Positions 49,895 through 62,104 of a stretch of 62,104 nt of DNA are shown here, piece by piece. The translations under genes were made by a program, and so were the position numbers. The notes beneath the pieces were generated by a model. It did no database searches and was not told the DNA's origin. It saw only the letters and a list, made by a program, of their open reading frames with translations. Within the stretch, counting starts at the first letter, position 1. Each line of letters opens with the position of its first letter. Where the stretch lies: assembly GCA_021808315.1 (NCBI GenBank), contig JAKBBY010000003.1:1-62104 (forward strand). Direction: 5' to 3'. Source of the stretch: Pseudomonadota bacterium. Lineage in GTDB: Bacteria; Pseudomonadota; Alphaproteobacteria; Acetobacterales; Acetobacteraceae.

Positions 49895-49895
<1 letters not shown>
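49749..49895 (+). CDS. Small ORF / possible leader peptide upstream of bchF (48 aa)
   Basis: ATG preceded by GAGGAA SD; MDASEAWTFWHFSLPDARCCVVQRYSWLGARHPARRNRSEHRDAKDVK; stop overlaps a bchF start (TGATG). Confidence 0.35.
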
Positions 49896-51750
<1,855 letters not shown>

Positions 51751-51753
51751 ATC

Positions 51754-53227
51754 ATGCAATTGACACTCTGGACCTATGAAGGCCCGCCCCATGTCGGCGC
51801 GATGCGAATCGCCACGGCAATGCGCGGTGTGCATTACGTGCTGCACGCCCCGCAAGGCGACACCTATGCCGATTTGCTGTTCACCATGATTGAACGGCGT
51901 GATCGCCGCCCGCCGGTCACCTACACCACCTTCCAGGCCCGCGATTTGGGTGCTGACACCGCGACCTTGTTCAAAAACGCCGTGCGCGAGGCGTATGATC
52001 GGTTTCGCCCGGAAGCGATGATCGTTGGCGCGTCTTGCACCGCCGAACTGATCCAGGATGATCCGGGCGGCCTCGCCGAGTCGCTCGGCCTGCCCATCCC
52101 GGTGATCGCGCTTGAGCTTCCTGCCTATCAGCGCAAGGAAAATTGGGGTGCGGCGGAAACGCTCTATCGCTTGGTTCGCGCCGCGACCCTGGGTGCGAAG
52201 CCGCAACGCGGCGCATTTTCGGTCAATATTCTCGGCCCCACCGCGCTGGGCTTTCGCCACCGCGATGATCTCGCCGAAATCACCGCGTTGATCCGCGCGC
52301 TGGGCATCAGCATCAACGTGATTGCGCCATGGAATGCGCGCTTTGCCGATTTACAGCGCCTGCCCTTGGCCCATGCCAATATCGTGCTGTACCCCGAAAT
52401 CGCGGGCACCGCGGCGGCATATCTCGCCCGCACCTTCGGTCAAAAAACGATAAGCACGGTGCCTATCGGCCTGAATGCCACGCGCGAATTCATCGCCGAA
52501 CTCACCACGCTCGCGGACGTGGCATGCCCAGATGACATCGAGGCCGACCAACGCTCCTCCTGGTATACGCGCTCGGTCGACTCGACCTACCTTACCGGCA
52601 AGCGCGCCTTTATTTTTGGCGATGCCAGCCACGCCATCGCACTGGCGCGCGTTGCCGCGGAGGAAATGGGCTTCACCGTGGTCGGGCTTGGCACCTATAG
52701 CCGGGAATTTGGCCGCGAACTGCGCGAGGCTGCGGCCCAATATGGCGTCACGCCGCTGATCAGCGATGATTATCTGGAAATCGAAGCCGCCATTGGTGCC
52801 GCCGTTCCGGAAATTGTGCTCGGCACGCAAATGGAGCGCCATATCGCCAAACGTCTCGGCATCCCCTGCGCGGTGATTTCTGCGCCAATGCATGTGCAGG
52901 ATTTTCCCGCCCGCCGCGCGCCGGTGATGGGGTTTGAAGGATCAAATGTGCTGTTTGATACGTTAACTCATCCGCTGATGATGGGGCTGGAAGAGCATCT
53001 GATTGGCATGTTCCGGGAGGATTTCGAATTTCACGCCGATGCAGCCCCCTCGCATCTGGGCGGTGATGTTGCGGTACGCCCCGAAACCCTGGTCTCCGGC
53101 TGGGATCAAGCGGCGGAAGCGGAGCTGAAAAAAATCCCGTTCTTTGTGCGCGGCAAAGCGCGCCGGAACACCGAGAGTTTTGCTGCCGAACACGGCGTCA
53201 GCTTGATCACCATTGAGACTTTATATG

Positions 53228-53253
<26 letters not shown>
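51754..53253 (+). CDS. bchB: Dark-operative protochlorophyllide reductase subunit B
   Basis: [23 protein letters not shown]; Asp36 and Cys95 present by counting. Confidence 0.96.
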
Positions 53254-57782
<4,529 letters not shown>

Positions 57783-57783
<1 letters not shown>

Positions 57784-58481
57784 TGAGCACCTCCACTTAC
57801 GAGCGTCGCCGCAGCGAGATCGAAACCTACTTTGATCGCACCGCTCTGGCGGCCTGGGCGCGGATGACCTCGGATGCGCCGTTAGGCCGGATTCGCGCGA
57901 CGGTCCGTGCCGGCCGCGAAGCGATGCGCGCAAGCCTACTCGCCATGCTGCCAGCGGATTTGACCGGCGCCCGCCTGCTTGATGCTGGATGCGGCACCGG
58001 CGCCCTTGCGCTGGAAGCCGCGCGGCGCGGCGCGCAGGTCGTGGGCATCGATATCTCACCCCAACTGATCGGCATCGCCCGTGAACGCGCAGCCAACGAT
58101 GCGGCGATGGCGCAGATCGAATTTAGCGCGGGTGACATGCTCGATCCGGCTTATGGTCGTTTCGATTATGTTATCGCTATGGATTCACTGATCCATTACG
58201 CCCAACCCATGGTCATCGCCGCCTTAGCGAGCCTTGCCCCTCGGGTCGATCAGGCGATCTTGTTCACCTTCGCGCCGCGCACGCCGTTACTGGCAACCAT
58301 GCATCTCGTGGGTCGGCAATTCCCCCGCAGCGATCGCGCACCGATGATTGAGCCACTGGGCGAACGCGCCTTGCATCGAGCGATCCGCAGCACGCCAAGC
58401 CTCCGTGCGTTCTCAATCGGGCGCAGCGAAAAAATCACGAGCGGATTTTACGTCTCCAAAGCCCTGGAGTTGCGCCGGTGA
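57783..58481 (+). CDS. bchM: Magnesium protoporphyrin IX methyltransferase
   Basis: SAM motif LLDAGCGTGALALEAARRGAQVVGIDIS; position bchL-bchM-lhaA. Confidence 0.95.
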
Positions 58482-59938
58482 AACTCAAAGGCCCCAGCAA
58501 AATAGCGCCATTTTGGATGCGGCTCGATACGAGCTGGCTGCCTTTTGCTGACGCGGCCACCCCGGAACTGCCGATGCGCCGGTTGTTACGGTTATCGTTA
58601 TTCCAAGTCACCGTGGGCCTCGCTTTGGCGCTGATGATCGGCACGCTCAACCGCGTGATGATCGTCGAGTTGCGTGTCTCGGCGGCCTTGGTCTCGTTCA
58701 TGATCGCCGTGCCGCTTTTGTTAGCACCCGCCCGCGCGATCATTGGTTTTCGCTCTGATCATCACCGCTCGGCTTTTGGTTGGCGCCGCGTGCCCTTTAT
58801 CTGGTTTGGCACGTTGGGTCAGTTTGGCGGCTTCGCGATCATGCCGTTCGCACTTATCGTGCTGTCGGGCCATGTGCGCACGCATATCGGCCCCACCATC
58901 GGGCATATTGGCGCTGCTCTCGCATTTTTGATGGTGGGGCTTGGCATGCACACGGTGCAAACGGCGGGCCTCGCCCTCGCGACCGATTTGGCTCCGGAAG
59001 CGGCACGCCCCAAAGTGGTCGCTATGCTGTCATCGGGTCTGCTCGTGGGCATGATCGGCGGCGCGCTCATCTATGGCGTCTTGCTCACCCCGTTCAGCTT
59101 GGTTCGGTTGATTCAGGTTCTACAAGGCACCGCCGCAATCACCATGATTTTGAACGGTGTGGCAATGTGGAAGCAAGAGCCACGCCGCAGCGATGCCGAG
59201 GTCGCAGCCCTCACCGCGACCGCCGGTGAACGAACCTTGCGCCATGCGTGGATGGTGTTCCGCACCCAGCCGCGCGCGATCCGCCGCCTCATCGCTATCG
59301 GCCTCGGCACGCTCGCTTTCTCAATGCAAGATATTTTGTTGGAGCCGTATGGCGGGCAAATTTTACATCTCGCCGTGGGGCAAACCACGGCGCTGACTGC
59401 AATGCTTGCGGCGGGCGCTGGCATCGCCTTCGTGCTGGGCGGCAAGCGTCTTGCGTGCGGTGCGGACCCGTATCGGCTGGCGGCATTTGGCACAATCATC
59501 GGGCTGTTTGCCTTTTGTGCGGTCATTTTCTCAAGCCCGTTGAATTTGGCGCCGTTATTTGCCGCAGGGGTGTTCCTCGTCGGGCTTGGCGGCGGCCTAT
59601 TTTTACTCGGCACCCTGTCGGACGCGATGGGAAGGGTGGTGGGCGGCATGAGTGGCCTCGCGCTCGGGGCCTGGGGAGCGGTTCAAGCGCTCGCCGCTGG
59701 CTGCGCTATCGCCACAGCCGGTCTCCTGCGTCACTTTGTTGGCGCGCTCGCACAATCCGGCGCATTAGGCCCCGCGATCCATAGTCCTGCCGCGGGTTAT
59801 CTCGCGGTCTATGAAGTCGAAATCGTGCTCCTGTTTATTTCGCTCATTGCCATTGGCCCATTGGTTCGCCGTGACGAACCAAACCCGATGATCGCTAAGA
59901 CCAGCCGACCCACTCGCTCTTTAACAGCACAACTCTAA
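58478..59938 (+). CDS. lhaA: LhaA/PucC-family light-harvesting assembly protein (BCD MFS)
   Basis: 12-TM MFS; LNRVMIVELRVSAALVSFMIAVPLLLAPARAIIGFRSDHHRSAFGWRRVPFIW. Confidence 0.94.
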   Translation: MKLKGPSKIAPFWMRLDTSWLPFADAATPELPMRRLLRLSLFQVTVGLALALMIGTLNRVMIVELRVSAALVSFMIAVPLLLAPARAIIGFRSDHHRSAFGWRRVPFIWFGTLGQFGGFAIMPFALIVLSGHVRTHIGPTIGHIGAALAFLMVGLGMHTVQTAGLALATDLAPEAARPKVVAMLSSGLLVGMIGGALIYGVLLTPFSLVRLIQVLQGTAAITMILNGVAMWKQEPRRSDAEVAALTATAGERTLRHAWMVFRTQPRAIRRLIAIGLGTLAFSMQDILLEPYGGQILHLAVGQTTALTAMLAAGAGIAFVLGGKRLACGADPYRLAAFGTIIGLFAFCAVIFSSPLNLAPLFAAGVFLVGLGGGLFLLGTLSDAMGRVVGGMSGLALGAWGAVQALAAGCAIATAGLLRHFVGALAQSGALGPAIHSPAAGYLAVYEVEIVLLFISLIAIGPLVRRDEPNPMIAKTSRPTRSLTAQL

Positions 59939-59951
59939 CACGAGGTCCGTC

Positions 59952-60725
59952 ATGCAAACCGGTGCCATAACCCCTTATATCGATGTCGCCCAGCTGGTGC
60001 TTTATGCGTTCTGGATTTTCTTTGCGGCTTTGATTTGGTATCTGATCAAGGAAAATAAACGCGAAGGTTATCCGCTTGTGACGAACCGCCCCGGCGAGCG
60101 CCCGAGCGGTTTGGTGCCGGTTCCTGCGCCCAAAACATTCCTGCTGCCGAACGGCAAAACCAAATCAGTGCCCTGGAACGAGCCGCTGGAAGTGCTCAAC
60201 GCGCGCCAGTCGGCGCCGTGGGAAGGCGCGCCGATCATACCGCTTGGCAACCCGATGCAAGACGGGCTTGGCCCCGCCGCTTACACCCAGCGCGATGATG
60301 AGCCTGAGAAAATGCCAGAAGGCGAAGATCGCATCGTGCCGATCCGGGTTGCTCATGGCTATAGTGTGGCGAGCGAAGACCCTGATCCACGCGGCGCGCC
60401 GGTTATCACGCTCGATGGCAAAATTGCCGGCACTGTGGTTGATTTGTGGGTCGACCTCGCTGATCAGCAATTGGTTTGGTATGAGGCGGATGCTGCCACC
60501 ACGCCAACCCGCCGCGTGATGTTTCCCGCGACTTTGGTTTGTGTGCAAGGCTCAGGCAGTGCGATCAAAGTCAAAGTTGCTTCGGTAACCGCGCAACAAT
60601 TCGCTGAAGCGCCGTCCCTCGCTGAACCGGATCGGATCACTCCGCGCGAGGAGGATCGCTTGATGGCCTATTTCGCCTCCGGTCATCTCTACGCCACCCC
60701 GCAACGCTCGGAGCCTTACCTATGA
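59952..60725 (+). CDS. puhA: Photosynthetic reaction center subunit H
   Basis: One N-terminal TM, IKENKREGYPL, KIAGTVVDLWVDLADQQLVWYE. Confidence 0.95.
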   Translation: MQTGAITPYIDVAQLVLYAFWIFFAALIWYLIKENKREGYPLVTNRPGERPSGLVPVPAPKTFLLPNGKTKSVPWNEPLEVLNARQSAPWEGAPIIPLGNPMQDGLGPAAYTQRDDEPEKMPEGEDRIVPIRVAHGYSVASEDPDPRGAPVITLDGKIAGTVVDLWVDLADQQLVWYEADAATTPTRRVMFPATLVCVQGSGSAIKVKVASVTAQQFAEAPSLAEPDRITPREEDRLMAYFASGHLYATPQRSEPYL

Positions 60726-61381
60726 GCAATTCTTCAGTCACGCCCGATGGCTTGCCGCATGGCCTGCCCGTTGGCGAAACGCTGCTTTGGCAGGGCAAGC
60801 CCGATTTTCGTCGCCTGCTGATGGATGCGTTTCGTCTGCGGATGCTCAGCGTCTATGTCGGTGCCATCGTGGTCTGGAGCGTGGTGAGTGCGGCCTTTGC
60901 CGGGTATGATCCGCGCGAGATACTGGCTTCAGCCGTCTGGGCGATGAGTCTGGGCACACTCGCCCTCGCCTTGATAACTTTAATGGCTTGGCTGACGGCG
61001 CGCAGCACAATTTATACCATCACGTCGCGCCGCGTCGTCATCGCGCACGGGGCGAGCATTCGCAAACATCTGAACTTACCCTTTGCCAAAATCGAAGCGG
61101 CTGGAATTCGGATCAACGAGCAAGGCGTTGGTGATATCCCGCTGACGCTCGACGGGCAGACCCGCCTTTCCTACATTTTACTCTGGCCGCATGTTAAAGC
61201 GGGGAAAAAGGCTGGCGTGGAGCCGATGATGCGTGCGGTTCCTGATGCGGGATCGGTGGCCAAACTTCTGGCGGATGCCTGGGCCGCGCATCAAGGCGAG
61301 ACCGCCAACTTCGTGCTGCGCGACCAAGCCACCCCGGCACGCGCCAAGCAACCGGCCTTAGGCCAAGCGCACGCCGCATGA
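60722..61381 (+). CDS. puhB: Photosynthetic complex assembly protein PuhB
   Basis: GLPVGETLLWQGKPDFRRLLMDAFRLR..; PH-like TTYTITSRRVVI pattern (TIYTITSRRVVIAHG). Confidence 0.92.
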   Translation: MSNSSVTPDGLPHGLPVGETLLWQGKPDFRRLLMDAFRLRMLSVYVGAIVVWSVVSAAFAGYDPREILASAVWAMSLGTLALALITLMAWLTARSTIYTITSRRVVIAHGASIRKHLNLPFAKIEAAGIRINEQGVGDIPLTLDGQTRLSYILLWPHVKAGKKAGVEPMMRAVPDAGSVAKLLADAWAAHQGETANFVLRDQATPARAKQPALGQAHAA

Positions 61382-61851
61382 GTGGCATCCAAGCCCAGCG
61401 CGGCGCACCGTCCATGCGCGATGAGGCACCCCGAGTGCCGCGTTGGGCATTGGTGGCTGCTGGATTATTGATGACCGGCACAATCGGCCTCGCCGCCGTC
61501 GCCCGGATCAATCATACGGGCGGGCACCCGGTTGATTGGAAAGCGGGCGCTGTCGCTGTGGTATTTCGCCAACAAGCACATGACGCGATCACCGTGACAA
61601 CCCGCACCGGTGCGGCCATCGCGACGATTGCACCGACGCAGGACGCATTCTTGCGCACGACCATGCGCACCATGCTGCAAGCGCGCGCCCGCGAAGGCAA
61701 ATCACGCACCGCGCCGTTTCTGCTGATCCCCGGGCGCGGCGGTGCCTTGCTGTTGGATGATCCGCAGACCGGGCGGAAAATTTTCCTGCAAGCCTTCGGC
61801 CCAGCGAACCAAGCGCAATTCGCCGCTCTCCTCCTACCAAAAAGGAATTGA
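61378..61851 (+). CDS. puhC: Photosynthetic complex assembly protein PuhC
   Basis: N-terminal TM, FLRTTMRTMLQARAREGKSRTAPFLLIPGRGGALLLDDPQTGRKIFLQAFGPANQAQFAALL. Confidence 0.9.
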   Translation: MSGIQAQRGAPSMRDEAPRVPRWALVAAGLLMTGTIGLAAVARINHTGGHPVDWKAGAVAVVFRQQAHDAITVTTRTGAAIATIAPTQDAFLRTTMRTMLQARAREGKSRTAPFLLIPGRGGALLLDDPQTGRKIFLQAFGPANQAQFAALLLPKRN

Positions 61852-61853
61852 TT

Positions 61854-62104
61854 ATGGCTGGCGAACATATTCCACTCCGTTGTTCCATTGACATCGAACA
61901 AACCGCGGCCAGCTTCCATGCTCACGCGATTCCCGAAAATGTTGAAATCCACGCGGGTGATGTGGTGATGGTGCTCGATGCCCCCTATGAAATTTTGTTC
62001 GGCGAGCACGTCATTTGCGAACGCCCCGGCGTGTTGATCCGCGCAGGCCTGCTCACCCGGCTTTGGACGCGCATAAGCTCGCTCGCTGAAATTTCGGAAC
62101 TGTA
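61854..62104 (+). CDS. Conserved uncharacterised ORF downstream of puhC (3' end outside window)
   Basis: ATG overlap region with puhC stop; MAGEHIPLRCSIDIEQTAASFHAHAIPENVEIHAGDVVMVLDAPYEILFGEHVICERPGVLIRAGLLTRLWTRISSLAEISEL. Confidence 0.8.
   Translation, partial: MAGEHIPLRCSIDIEQTAASFHAHAIPENVEIHAGDVVMVLDAPYEILFGEHVICERPGVLIRAGLLTRLWTRISSLAEISEL

Noticed and set aside
59737-59754. TGT-N12-ACA match (TGTTGGCGCGCTCGCACA) inside lhaA, about 200 bp before puhA
   Set aside because: Matches only the six fixed bases with a GC-rich core; about 15 such matches are expected by chance in 62 kb, so it is not called an operator.

Overview
The window holds about 62 kb of chromosomal DNA from an alphaproteobacterium. 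Gene content looks like an Acetobacteraceae/Rhodospirillales anoxygenic phototroph; this taxon is inferred, not tested. The left ~36 kb is mostly housekeeping: tRNA-Ser(CGA), a CBS-domain protein, pdxY, crcB/DUF190, a glgP-glgC-glgA operon, tsaD, hemC-hemD-mitofilin-like-hemY, rlmN, rpsU, a cysE-cysteine desulfurase-ferredoxin-mnmA group, an orphan CoA-transferase A subunit, parE, cmk, aroA, def and COQ9. The right ~24 kb is a photosynthesis gene cluster with two divergent arms. The leftward arm is ppaA/aerR-ppsR-bchG-bchP-tspO-bchI-bchD-bchO-crtI-crtB plus two uncharacterised membrane ORFs. The rightward arm is bchF-bchN-bchB-bchH-bchL-bchM-lhaA-puhA-puhB-puhC and an uncharacterised ORF cut by the window edge. 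Most notable points: (i) the PpsR homolog has no cysteine at all, so it lacks the redox-sensing thiols of CrtJ/PpsR, while its partner AerR/PpaA keeps a His-containing cobalamin-binding-type motif; (ii) the ppaA/bchF divergent region has one perfect and two near-perfect TGT-N12-ACA operators in a looping-compatible layout; (iii) a 48-codon ORF with a good Shine-Dalgarno is coupled to bchF; (iv) BchL has a CGSSC pair in its N-terminal tail; (v) ppsR has a perfect inverted repeat just upstream of its start codon. No mobile elements or CRISPR arrays were seen. All calls come from reading the sequence and recalled family knowledge; no searches or alignments were run.
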